From positions 17,176,001 to 17,236,000 of the forward strand of contig OX485803.1 of NCBI GenBank assembly GCA_950295325.1: DNA of 60,000 nt, in the 5' to 3' direction. The position numbers were made by a program, and so were the translations under genes. The notes under the pieces were generated by a model. It was not told the DNA's origin and made no database searches. It saw only the letters and a program-made list of their open reading frames with translations. This stretch comes from Polytrichum commune. Taxonomy: Eukaryota; Streptophyta; Polytrichopsida; Polytrichales; Polytrichaceae. Numbering within the stretch: position 1 is the first letter of the stretch; each line of letters starts with the position of its first letter. Of this stretch, positions 13,111 through 24,305 are shown in pieces.

Positions 13111-13519
13111 CGAACGAAATCGTAAGAAAATAACTTTAAAATCAAAATAAATTTGGAGGTATGTAATGTATACTATATTGTGCACGCCGAGAATACGATT
13201 CCAACGGTATATAGCATGAATAAAATGATTTTGTTTTGCATGTTTTAGAGCCAAAAAAATAATTAGAGCATCTTAGATTCTTCTAAAATCTTCAAAAAAT
13301 GAAGATTTTATGCAGGTAATCTAATCATATTAATTTCAGTAGACTTTGGCGATTTATGTAAAATTGATATCATCTCCAAAAATTCTGAAAAAAATTGGAG
13401 TAAATAACAAGGCTATAATCTATGCACTTGATTTTTTTCGGAAATAAATTAGAATATTTAAAAACGTTATAGCAACTCCGGAAAGTGACTCAAATCAAAG
13501 TGTATTTCTCTTCCAAATG

Positions 13520-14170
13520 GGTAGCCGTTAACGGCCACCCTTTTTATGATGCCAACTTTTATGTTCTAGTTTAGGGTGGCCGTCAACGGCCACCCTTTGT
13601 ATGATGCTAACTTCTATTTTCTAGTTTAGGGTACCCGTTTTTGGGTTTCAGTCTTCATTTAACAACATAATTTGTTTAAAATAAAATCACATATATACAT
13701 ATATTTCTTATGTATGTTCCATCTAAAAGTGTGGCCGTTAACGGCCACCCTTTTTATGATGCCAACTTCTGTGTTCTAGTTTAGGATGGTCGTGAACGGC
13801 CACCCTTTGTATGATGCTAACTTCTATTTTCTAGTTTAGGGTACCCGTTCTTGGGTTTCAGTCTTCATTTAACAACATAATTTCTTTGAAATAAAATCAC
13901 ATATATACATATATTTTTTATGTATGTTCCATCTAAAAGTGTGGCCATTAACGGCCACCCTTTTTATGATCCCAACTTCTGTGTTCTAGTTTAGGATGGC
14001 CGTGAACGGCCACCCTTTATATGATGCTAACTTCTATTTTCTAGTTTAGGGTACCCGTTTTTGGGTTTCAGTCTTCATTTAACAACATAATTTGTTTGAA
14101 ATAAAATCACATATATACATATATTTCTTATGTATGTTCCATCTAAAAGTGTGGCTGTTAACGGCCACTC
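13520..14170. repeat. 210-bp tandem repeat with perfect palindromes
   Basis: The unit start GTGGCCGTTAACGGCCAC, or a variant, occurs at about 13521, 13731, 13941 and 14151, an exact 210-bp period with three full units and a partial fourth. This 18-mer is its own reverse complement. Each unit also carries a second, imperfect version (about GGTCGTGAACGGCCACC) some 60 bp further on. Another related site, GTGGCCGTTAATGGCCATCC, lies near 14385. The array lies between the 5' ends of two divergent element genes, so a shared promoter or transposase-binding role is possible (inference). Confidence 0.9.
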
Positions 14171-14699
14171 TTGGTTGCATCTCAAATTTATTGGTATGTA
14201 AGTTTATTTTTTCATATATACACTCATTTCTACCCTTATTAAAATTTCATATTTTTTCTATATATGTATTTTTTTTCATCTATACACTCATTTCAACCCT
14301 TATTAAAATTTTATATTATTTTTTATATATGTATCTTTCTTCATGTATACAGTCATTTCCTTCATTTTTTTTCCTCCAACAAGGGTGGCCGTTAATGGCC
14401 ATCCATATTGAAATTTCAAATTCTATTCTATATGTGATTTTTCCTTATGTATACTTTCACTTTCATAAATATTTTTGTATATTATTTTAATTTGCATATG
14501 TGATTTCTTTCATATGTATATATTTCTTTTAATTTAGTTTTATCTTTCATATGGATGATATTTTTGTGATTTAGATATGAAAATTGTACATCTTTCTGAA
14601 GATCAATTGGAATTGCAATTGCATGCATTTTTAAGAAAGAAATCGTCAATACATCTTCCCGTCTTGAACGGTTGAGGTATTAATCAAGGGCAAAATTAA

Positions 14700-16173
14700 A
14701 ATTCAACATTCCACTATGTCGAATGGTTGCATTGCCTGTTGTTAGGTCTTTTTTGAAAAATAACGTTATAAACCTGACTACACATTTTGTTGCTTGTGGT
14801 TATATGGAGGGCAACGGGGTTTTTTACGTGGCCTTGGAAAACAATGAGGGGAAAACAATAGATGTTACCGATAATATCATTGAATCATGGAGTGAAAATT
14901 GGGTACGGACAAATGATGCCTTTGAAAAAATATTGCAAACTGATGAGGACCTCAAAGTTTTCTCTCGCAAAATGTTTATGATGTGGGATGGAAACTACCG
15001 TTTGCAAACGTGGTTGCCCATTATTAATCGAAATCATATACATGATCATGCTTGACATTATGCTGTTGAAAGTATTATTTTGGACGTCAAGGGAGATATT
15101 GCAACTATGTTGGCAGCTTTACATAAAGTGGTAATTCCTTCATTCTTCTCTTTTTATTTGTTCGGTTCATTTGGTTTTCTTTTAAGTTTATTTTTTATTG
15201 TATATTTCTTTTCCGTGGCTTATTATTGGTTGTTTTATTTTGTCATGAGGAACTAAAAATCTCATGTTTGTACGAATCTTGTTCATAAGCTTTGCCGCAT
15301 TCAAAGCATTGTTGGACAACCACTTTCATATTTTAAAAAAGTTGTCTCCAAAGAAGATCTTACTGCCGCTGATGTCAAATAAAAATCCAAATATAGAACT
15401 TGGTTCCCTTTTACTGTTGAGGCTCTTAATGGATTTCTATATTAGGTTATTTTTCTAAAGTATTAGTTTTTCACGTTTTTTTTTCTTGTGTATATATATA
15501 TTTTTAATTTTGTATTCTATAACTATATATTTTATTACATCTTATTTTTATTATGTGTGATTTATCATACTCTTATATGTTTTTTCCTTGGTGTAGCAAA
15601 AGTTGGGAGATGTTGTTGCTACTGCTCAAAGGAAATTTTATGAGAAATACCCTGATTCTACACATTGGACTTCAAGTGCAGTGGGTGAATTTGTTTCTAA
15701 AGTTGTGGAGAGGGTAGGATTGACTTCCCATTTGGAACTAAAGAAACAACTTTCTATTGCAGATCCTAGACATTCTCCTATGTTCTTAAAGCAGGTGAAG
15801 TCTCATTATGAAACTCACGATGAGAATCCTGAGATGATTCAAAAAAAACTTTGGATGTTAGCAACTTTGGCAATGTATACATCTATGAAGATTAAGTGGC
15901 TTGAGAGGTGGAACAGTTCATCTACTCTTTCTGAGGCTCTCAAGTTTCCGAAACCAAAATTCAATGATATAGAGTTTCCTAAGTGACTTGATAAAGCTAC
16001 TTGGTGGGCTCAGGTGATAATTTTTTGTCTATGTTTTTTGAAAAAATATATTTTTTCAATCATTCAATTTTTCTAATCTTTATTTTGTATTTGGCAGTTG
16101 GCTATTGAGACCGAGAAGCTCTTTGATGCTACTGTGGCTAATATGCATGTGTCCATCAACTATCTTCCAAATG
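14700..16173 (+). pseudogene. Second gene of the Mutator-like element, unknown family, decayed
   Basis: At least four exons can be followed: about 14700-15130 (VACGYMEGNGVFYVALENNE ... HDHA, TGA, HYAVESIILDVKGDIATMLA, donor at 15131); about 15268-15434 (HVCTNLVHKLCRIQSIVGQP ... TAADVK, TAA, KSKYRTWFPFTVEALNGFLY); 15597-16013 (QKLGDVVATAQRKFYEKYPD ... IEFPK, TGA, LDKATWWAQ); and 16098-16173 (LAIETEKLFDATVANMHVSI). Introns are AT-rich with GT/AG borders. At least three stops interrupt the frame, two of them TGA where CGA (Arg) is plausible, as expected from deamination of methylated DNA. I do not recognise the family. It could be an element-encoded accessory protein or a captured host gene. It is divergent from the transposase. 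Confidence 0.6.
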
Positions 16174-16850
16174 GTATGGATCATGCGCCCACTATTTTTT
16201 ATTTTTTATATTTGATTTCCAAGAACTTCAACAATTTAAACCTACTACCCGATTTATATCTACAATTCACTTTTGTTGTTCTTTATGTTTTCCACTTCGT
16301 AAATATCACCCTCATGATGGTATTATGATGTATTCAAATTTTACATTGATGTGTATTATAGTGAGACATTCTAACATGCTACACTTGTTTTCAACATGAG
16401 TTTGCTTACACATTGTCTCCAATTACATTATTATTATCTCAACAGTTGAATGTATATTAGTTCATTTTTTATACAAAATTGTTATAGCAACATTCTCATT
16501 TGTTGTTCATTTGGACTATAGACCCTTACATGTAATTCCACAATCATAGGCCCCCAACGGATTTACAAACCATAACCGGGAAAAAATTGAAGGCTCACAG
16601 GTTCACACTCGCATGCTCACATACTAGCAACCCCGAGTCATGTACATATTGGTATTTTTCATTGCTCACTACTTGCAATCTAGCATTCATATTGTTTGTC
16701 CTCCCCAATCTTCTTATTATTGAACCCTAAAAATTTATTTCTTTAGGCCACGGTTATAGGATACTAGGGGTCCTATTACCAAATATTTTGTTTTCTTCAC
16801 CGCTCACAAATTACCGCTCATCGCTCACCGCTCACAAGATAGCACTCCCC

Positions 16851-16860
16851 ATTGTGAAAG
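16851..16860. repeat. Target-site duplication, right, of the Mutator-like element
   Basis: ATTGTGAAAG lies directly right of the inverted end. It is the partner of 10362-10371 with one substitution. Confidence 0.75.
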
Positions 16861-18216
16861 TGAAGATTTGTGTGCTCATTAAGTGGTCATATAGATCCTC
16901 CCAAGTATGTTGACTATTATGGTTGACTAGAATGGTTATGACATTCTGAACATGTAGTTCAATAACATTTAAGCATATATCTTTTTGATTTTTACTCTTA
17001 GAGCCACATCTAACTACATAGCACTCAAATATAGGTGTTTGGTTAAGACAAGTAACCGAATTAGACACGTCTACCTTAAAGTCACACAAAAATTTATCAA
17101 GAGAAAAAAACTTGACGCCAACTTGATTCAAAAGGTTTTGCTTTGAGTTCTTGAATTATCATGTTTTAGGGGTATATTTGAACCTCTTAAAACCCTAAAG
17201 ACCAAAAGGTGGTTGTGAGGGTTTTTGACTTTGTTTCTTTATGAATAGAATCTACTCTTCTCTTAATTATTTTATTTTAATTCCTTTCTTTAGATTTTTT
17301 TTAATATATCATAATATGCACTAGGCAAATTTCTCATAAAATTCCCAACCCAAATTATGTTTATGTTTGTCGTTGATTTATAGTTTTCAATACACAATAT
17401 TTATTGGTGCCCTTCAGAAAGACTTATTATATTTATTTGGAAAATTAGTTAGTTCCAACCCCAACCATGTTACTTATGCAACTTATGTTGTAGCCAATCA
17501 AACCAAAGTTCAAGTGCTTATTATATTTATGGAATTCATTTGCCGTGTGTTGTATTCATGCCAATTAAGACCTTGTTATATCTCACATGGGAATCACTTC
17601 TCAACATTAAGTGGTGAACCGTTTCATAACATCATCCAATTGAACATCTTGGCTAAGTAGGGTCAGGAATTTGTGAGCCGAGGTCTTCGAATTCTACCTT
17701 GCAAATTTCTTAACCTTCAGATTCGCCTTAAAAAGAACTTGTGACATTGTTAGGTGAATAAGACCAACATGTGCTCACCTCTTTGTTGCGGGCCCGCTTG
17801 TCAACCGCCACAAGCTGGCTATCGATTTTGGCGAGGGTTTTAATAAGGTCGTATGCTTGGGAAGGTGTTGTTAGTGGATGTGGAGTCACATAATAATAGC
17901 CATATTCCTATTTTGTTGAGCCTTAGAATTACCCTAGCCTCATCACCCTTCCATCACCAAGCATTGAAATTTTATGGCCCATCTGTTTACGAAAACGAAA
18001 CTCACATCATTTGTTGAATAATGTTATGACACCACACTCGATAAGCTAGGTGCTATAAATCCAAACCTGACCGGTGTTGTTATCAAGCCTTTAGCAAATG
18101 TCCCCGTTTTGGGGTTTCCCTCTATGGTTCTCTCCGTTGTTTCAGCCAAGTTGTTCCTCATCCATCCCCCACCCCCAAACCAAAAAAAGAAGCCCTCAAG
18201 CCTCTAGGGTTAACTA
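16861..18216. other. Intergenic DNA between the Mutator-like element and MITE M1
   Basis: AT-rich. A minus-strand open stretch at 16832-17131 has no recognisable domain. No RNA gene seen. Confidence 0.45.
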
Positions 18217-18539
18217 CACTGAATATGATATGTAGTGTCACCAACACTAAATGTTAGCCCAACATTATTTTTCATTCCTTGTAATTTTTTGGGGGATTGT
18301 AGATTTATAGTGTTGCAATTACCGTCACTTACCAATTGATTTTTCATCCAAATTTTAATCATGTATGACAATGTCTTATCACAAGTGGTTGACAAAAGAA
18401 GGTAGGGTTTTGGCCAATGGATGAACTCATCCATCGTCCATGCCAATATTTGTTCACTCATTCAATAAGAAGTGTCATCCGAAAAGTTACCATAAAAGTG
18501 ACATAAAACACCATATGACACTAAATATCATATTTAGTG
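18217..18539. mobile_element. MITE family M1, copy 2 (TA-flanked), upstream of the PHD gene
   Basis: About 323 bp. It begins CACTGAATATGATATG and ends CATATTTAGTG, flanked by TA within TTAACTA...TAGTTAA. It ends about 690 bp before the PHD-gene start codon and so may lie in its promoter. It is the same family as 9316-9686 and 26861-27231. Confidence 0.75.
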
Positions 18540-19227
18540 TAGTTAAGTAGATAAAGAAGCATGTGGCTATGGCGGATGGGTATGGCGGCCTGGCTCATGA
18601 TGGCGATGGCTATGGCGCGGCAACTGAAGAAACTGACCTCATCACGACCATGGCACCTGAGTGACTGAACTAGAGCTCGATCGTCGCAAGCTCACCAACA
18701 GTATTGAAGATGTCATAAGAATTACTCGTCTACTAACGTATCGGGAATCGGGCTGCTGTAGTTGAAGCCGTGGATCGGGGGATATCGCGAAGACGTAGGG
18801 TTCGGGGTTTGGTTTTCAGTTGTTCCTGGCGGTGTGAGGGGAAGAAGAGAAACAGAAGACGAGAGGGGAAGAAAGCAAAAACCGACGGGTTAGCTTAAGA
18901 GACCAAGGGTTAAGGAACCGCCGATTGTTACTCCGCAGAGTGTTTGTTTTGTAAAGGAGCAACAATTATAGGAATGTGAAGAAGGGGCTGCGTTGTTGTC
19001 GTGTTGGCGGCGGAAGGGAAAGGACAGGAAAGGACGGCATAGGACAGGAAAGGAAAGGAAGAGTCGGTTGAAGTTGAAGTTGAAGTTTCGAGGAGATGAT
19101 TGGATCGTCGTGTAGGAGGTATACGACGAAGACGATGACGATGATGGTGGTGATGATGGTGATGGCGAGAGGAGATGGGATTAGTGATGTCGGATGTGGC
19201 ACAGTGAAGAAGGCAGGTTTATGAGCT
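18540..19227 (+). promoter_or_regulatory. 5' flank and probable 5' UTR of the PHD-finger gene
   Basis: This stretch separates a MITE end (18539) from the chosen start codon at 19228. It turns from AT-rich to purine- and GC-rich at about 18.55 kb, as expected for a promoter and leader. It contains several upstream ATGs, including a short reading frame 18561-18671 rich in ATGGCG-like units, and AG-rich runs near 18840-18880 and 19020-19080. I see no clear TATA box. If transcription starts before 18.56 kb, the upstream ATGs could reduce translation; this is inference. Confidence 0.4.
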
Positions 19228-22200
19228 ATGGCAGACGGAGATGGGAAGAGCAGCAGACGCTCGGTTGCTTCGACTTCCACCGCAGCTCCTCGTCCTCCAT
19301 TCTATCCTCATGGGGGTGCTGTAGCCGCTGCATTCTTGACATCTTCGTACTACTCGACGCCAGCCATGGGGAGTCACTTGTCAGGGTCATCAGATCGGCA
19401 GCAGACCAGTAGTAGTAGAATTGTCTCAGGTGGTCCTGGGGTTCCTCTGTCCTCGGGAGGGTCTTCGTCGCAAGGCGTTGTTACTCCTCCTCCTTCCCTT
19501 CCTACTCTTGCGTTTTCTTCAGGCACGATGATGACCAGCCATGCGCCTGCTCCAACTCCCTATCATATTTCTCAACTGCCGCCATTGCCGCCATCTGTTT
19601 TGGTCAAGTCTGAATTTCCGGTTCCGACGCAGCAGGCGTGTGCAGGATGTGGGGCATCCTGTGGTGCCTTGGAAATTACACCTCATCAACCTTCTGTTGC
19701 TGCACTACTGCCGCCTATGCCATTTCTAACTCCCTATGTTCCACCCGTTCCTCATTTTACCAATTTCCCTTCTCACTACAGCAGCCTTCTCCCAGGTATT
19801 TGACACGCTCTTGTCCATCGCCCTTTTGCTGGATCAATGAATGGATTGATGTTGCACATTGTTGGGATTTTTGAAAAAGCTTGGTCTCTCTTTTGCCCAG
19901 TAATATAAGTTCATTGGGGCTGGTGAATTTAGGATGTAAGGATTTATCTCTGAAGGTGTGGAGCCACCCCTCTTGGCAAGTTTTTGCAGCTGCACTGGGC
20001 AATAGGGTTTCGTTCTGGGAGCTACTAATAGAAAATTATTTTGCGGTGAGAGATACTGATGACTGGACTGTGGAAGTATTCGACGTATTGGGTTTGTGAT
20101 GGTCTATTCACACACATTAATAAATGCGATTTTAGACAACGGATATGCATACATTATTACGTCGGATCATTTCTTGCTCTTCTCAACGAGTGAGAGCTTT
20201 TTTCATGTTTGGTTTCTCTCTTGAACCTTGTCTTATTCCATAATCTTCTACTTCATAGATGCTGCAACACAATAAGCGGCATAAACAGTGTAACACAAAT
20301 AGTAGAGTTGAATATTACGTTGTGCTGTGTTTCGTGTAGTAAAGTGTGGTTGTTAATTAAGAAATATGTTGTAGCACCATAATGTGGACAGAAAGTGACA
20401 TCTCACTCCTCATCGTCGTTGTTACAGGAAAGGAAACAAGTGCGACACTCGCAAGAGCTACCCTGATGCCAGCATCTTCTGCGTATTTGACCGCAGCTAT
20501 TCCGCCGCAGTCCATTAGCAGTGGACCTGCTAACATTCCCCTGCCCATACTTTCACCCAACCGGCCAAAGATGGATACGATCAATTCCAACATTACTTTA
20601 CAAACCCGGTCTGGCAATCAAACACAACATGGTTCACCTCCAATCCCACTTCCTGCTCGACCATCAGCAAAAGTCCCTACTGCACCAGTCCCAGATCCGC
20701 CCATCAGTATAGTAGAGCCCGCACCAGTTCCAGATAGCATTCCTAGAGAACCTGTCTCTGTAGGAGGAAGAGGAGAAGGTTGGCCTTATGCACCAGAGGG
20801 TTGGCCAAATGCTGATGATAAATGGGGTTGGAGGGTTGGAAAGCGCAGCGCTTCGAATGGCCTATGGATAGATAGATATATTACTTTACCAAAGAGCCTT
20901 GCAAAAGGCAGGAAAGTAGTTGAATTTGCCAGCCGAAAGGGTCTTATTGAATTTTTGAAGCACAATTTTCCGCATATGAATGCAGACAGCATTTTCAAGG
21001 CGTTTGAGTGGAAGGTGCCTGCAGTTAAAGTGCCTGAAGGTAATTTACTGCTCATGCTTACTTATTGACATCAAAAATGTTTTGCTTCATCTGGGAGAGG
21101 AAGCACACTTGTATACCTGAGAATTGATAAATGATATCCAGAGTGTTACAATGTGTTCTGTTCTTCTGTAGAGGCTTATAACACTACAAGGGGTAAGTAG
21201 GTTATAATCTGGCATGTTTGACACCATCAAATCACATAGATTCTGAATATTCCTTATGATGCATACGAGTAAATCCATGCCTTTCTCTGTGGGCTGTATA
21301 CTGTTGTGAAGATTATTAGTTACCTTCTTGCATATTTCCTCACAGTATATTGTGGTTGGTCTGTCTAGCCCCAAAGGTGCCTCACACAAAAAGGGACAAA
21401 ACATCACCCCATGCTGGTGACAGCAGCTGTCAGAGGCCGAAGAAGAGGTGTCGGGCAGGCAATCCACACTGCTATCTTGAAACGGGAAAGAGCAGTGTTT
21501 CAGGAGCTGCAGAAACGCTGGTCTGTCATATATGTTGCTCAGAGCCTGGGTTTTGCCGCGAATGTAAATGCATTCTTTGCTGCAAGGCTTTCACACCGGA
21601 TACTGATGACATTGATGTCATTCGGTGCCTAAATAGGCCAATAACAGGGGCGGGCGTATGCAATCATGCAGCCCACTTAGAGTGTGCTGTAAACTCTCAG
21701 CTGGCTGGAGTTATTAAAAAAAATGGGTTAGATGTGGAATACATGTGTCGACGATGTGACAGGAAGACAGACTTGAGGGAATCTGTCTCTCGGCTGATAG
21801 AGTCTATGGGCAGAATTACCTCGCAATCCAAGGTTGAGAGAAACCTCCAACTTGCTCTACGGATAATGCAGGATTCACAGGATGGAGCAAATCTTACTTC
21901 AAGAACTTTGTTGGTGTTGATTGAGAAAGTTCTCAAAAAGGTCAGAGCGCTCTTCTTCTTTTGTGTGAAGAGGTTCTCCTTTTATGTTCCACTTGTTCCA
22001 ACCACTTTAAAGTTTTATGCCTATATCAGTACATCTGGGAAAGAGTTGGTACAATCTAAGTGATGTCAATCATGCTGACTTTTCCAAGAGGATAGAGGGG
22101 AGGGTTAATGGTATCAATTCCCCCCTGTCTATATCTGAATCTTTCATGTTCTTACTATGCTCAGCAATTGTTCAGGTGAGCCAAGTCTTGAACTCACTGC

Positions 22201-24305
22201 AGTTGATCATCCTGAAGGCCTCTCTTTACCTTGGTGGTCAACTTTTAACAGCCGTATCTAGGACAGTTTTATTATGCATATGACATGCATTACTTGTATG
22301 TGTGACAAGTTAATTAGTGTACTATCCTCTTGCAGGTGCAAATGGGAGCTGATATTCAAGACACTTATAAAGAATTGACACAGCAAGCCCTTGCATATGA
22401 AGCAGGTGAGTTGATATTCTAATGATTGCAAGTAGATCAAGCAATCTGTGCCAGGTTTCTCATGTATTTTCTGTTTACTGTGTTTATTCGGGAAGATGAA
22501 TCTGCTTTGGGATGACACGGGGCTTAATATTGTGGTTCAGGACAAGGGGTCCATGATAGTCAAGTGTCGCATCAATTACAAAACTGGTGAGTGAAGTTCA
22601 ATCATGAACTATGGTAATGGCAGTGTGAGTGTGAGTTGCGCTAGTTGAAGTTCACCAGTTCTCATTCCAGGTTTTCGATTCTCATTCTAGGATACTTTCT
22701 GTCAATCATTTCCTAAATGTATAGCATGTTATGGTTCAGACTCTGCACCAACATGGCATTGTGGTATTGGCAAATTTTGTCCAAGTTATCACAGGCATGT
22801 GCATCCTAATGTTTGACATATAAGTTATGTTGTATTGTGACTTTTCTTAACTCATTGAGAGTCAAGGGAGGCTTAGAAGTGGTTTGAGTGAAGTGCCTTA
22901 CTGTTGGTGTCTAAATGTTGCAATTAAGGGATGAAAATATGCAGTGTATTTGATCAAGCTCATCTAGTCTTGTAAATTTAGATTGTTAAACTCTTGCAGT
23001 CTTGACGAGTGGTGTTGATGATGTGACCACACAGGAAGGTCTCAAGCGACAGGATCGAAGGGATTGTTCGAGCCACTTCTGCATCGTTTTGAGGCTAGTT
23101 TAGACAAACGGCTTGCTTCTTGCAGCCCACCAGCCTCTCAACCTTTGCCAGCCGCCCCCACCTTGGTCACATCTCTAGAACAAGATCCAAACACTTGTGC
23201 TCTAGGTGCCCCACAAGGTGATGCAAATGACGAACCTAATATTACCCACATGCAGGTGAATGGCACTGTAAAACACAACTTATCAGATGGAGTGGTGTTG
23301 ACGAGCCCCACAATTTTGCAGCCTGAGCATATTGCCAATGGCTGTTCGATGAGCACACCACTTGAGACTCTTGTGGAGATAGAGCCAACTATACCCGTAT
23401 CAATGAGTGGGTTGATACGTCAATCAGTGAGCAGGTCGACAGCTTTTTCAATAGAGGAACATATAAAGCAGTGTGAAGCTATTGCAGATCGGGTCAAGGG
23501 TGCTGGTCAGCTCATCACTCCAGGTAGAGGGTCTGCAGTTTCACAATTTCCTGTTACAGAGGTCGACCTAAGTTTGGTGGTGAAGGGTGCCGGTCAAATT
23601 TCTGTCACAGGGGTTGAGTTCAGTCCGGTGGTTGAACCTAATAGTTGGAGTTCAGGAACTTCTAGTGTCCAGTTGGTGAATTACCATCAGCAGGCCACCA
23701 AACCTCCACTGGGTGCTGTGTTGTCATCTTCTGTAAGCAAAAGTACTGTATCTTTGCCTGCTCATAGGTCTGACACTCAAAGTATACCCAACTTGCAACC
23801 TGCCCCTGATGTGTCACCAAACAGAGAAGCTCTTGAACTTTCAGAGATACAGAGAGTAGAAGCATGCACCATACCCAGTCCTCGTGCAGCTTTGGAGAGC
23901 CGTTCCGAGGGTCTTGAAGCAGAATTTGACACTCAAGTTGATCTTGCTCTAAAAAAGCTCAAGATGGCACAAGCTGAAGAGTACGCAAGAGCTGAAGGCT
24001 CACTACTCAATCAGAAGAAGATAGTGCTCGAGGAATACCGGCATCTTGGATGTGTTTGTCAGGACTTTGCAAAGCAAGAAAAAGCCCAACAATCTGCACC
24101 AAACACTAGAGATAGCCTCTCAGGGCCAAGAATTCAAATAGACGAGGCAATGAACCGACTGCTGGATCAGTTTGCCAAGGCAAAGGAAGCTCACAAGGTG
24201 TTTCAGTCTATGCTGGGGATTTCCAGTGGCTTTGGTAAAGTTTCGAAGGATTTTCTAGAACAGTATTTTGGAAGGCACACCTTGGATTCTTTAGGGAATC
24301 CGTGA
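19228..24305 (+). CDS. Oberon-like PHD-finger protein with DUF7081 domain (six exons, 1044 aa)
   Basis: Proposed exons: 19228-19795, 20428-21039, 21369-21940, 22336-22405, 22541-22586 and 23039-24305. All have GT/AG borders and the phases join to exactly 1045 codons. Exon 1 encodes a Ser/Pro-rich leader from an ATG in GAGCTATGGC context. Exon 2 encodes a DUF7081-type block, about residues 310-390, with GWPYAPEGWPNADDKWGW and a later FEWKVPAVKVPE. Exon 3 (about 440-585) carries a Cys/His cluster typical of Oberon-like PHD fingers: CHICC, CRECKCILCC, CNHAAHLEC, MCRRCD. The last exon is low complexity and ends in a predicted coiled coil around EEYARAEGSLLNQKK. Oberon-type proteins are nuclear and bind chromatin; that role here is inferred from the family. 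Exons 4 and 5 are short, and the 23039 acceptor was chosen to keep frame, so these are the least certain parts. A broken paralogue of the last exon lies near 53.2 kb. Confidence 0.85.

Larger units (their letters stand above)
10372..16850. mobile_element. 6.5-kb Mutator-like element with inverted ends and 10-bp target duplication
   Basis: The two ends are inverted copies. The left end reads GAGGGAAGCTATCTTATGAG and the right end, read inward on the minus strand, GGGGAGTGCTATCTTGTGAG. Both continue into tandem TGAGCGG/TGAGCAA-type heptamers. The flanks ATTGTCAAAG (10362-10371) and ATTGTGAAAG (16851-16860) agree at 9 of 10 bases and fit the 8-11 bp target duplication of Mutator-like elements. 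Inside are a minus-strand SWIM-type transposase gene (11278 to about 13110), a tandem repeat with perfect palindromes (13520-14170) and a plus-strand multi-exon gene (about 14700-16173). Both genes are inactivated by stops, so the element is probably dead. Confidence 0.8.

Noticed and set aside
14092-14490. 132-codon plus-strand open frame
   Set aside because: Phe/Ile/Tyr/Ser-rich translation of AT-rich tandem-repeat DNA; not protein-like.
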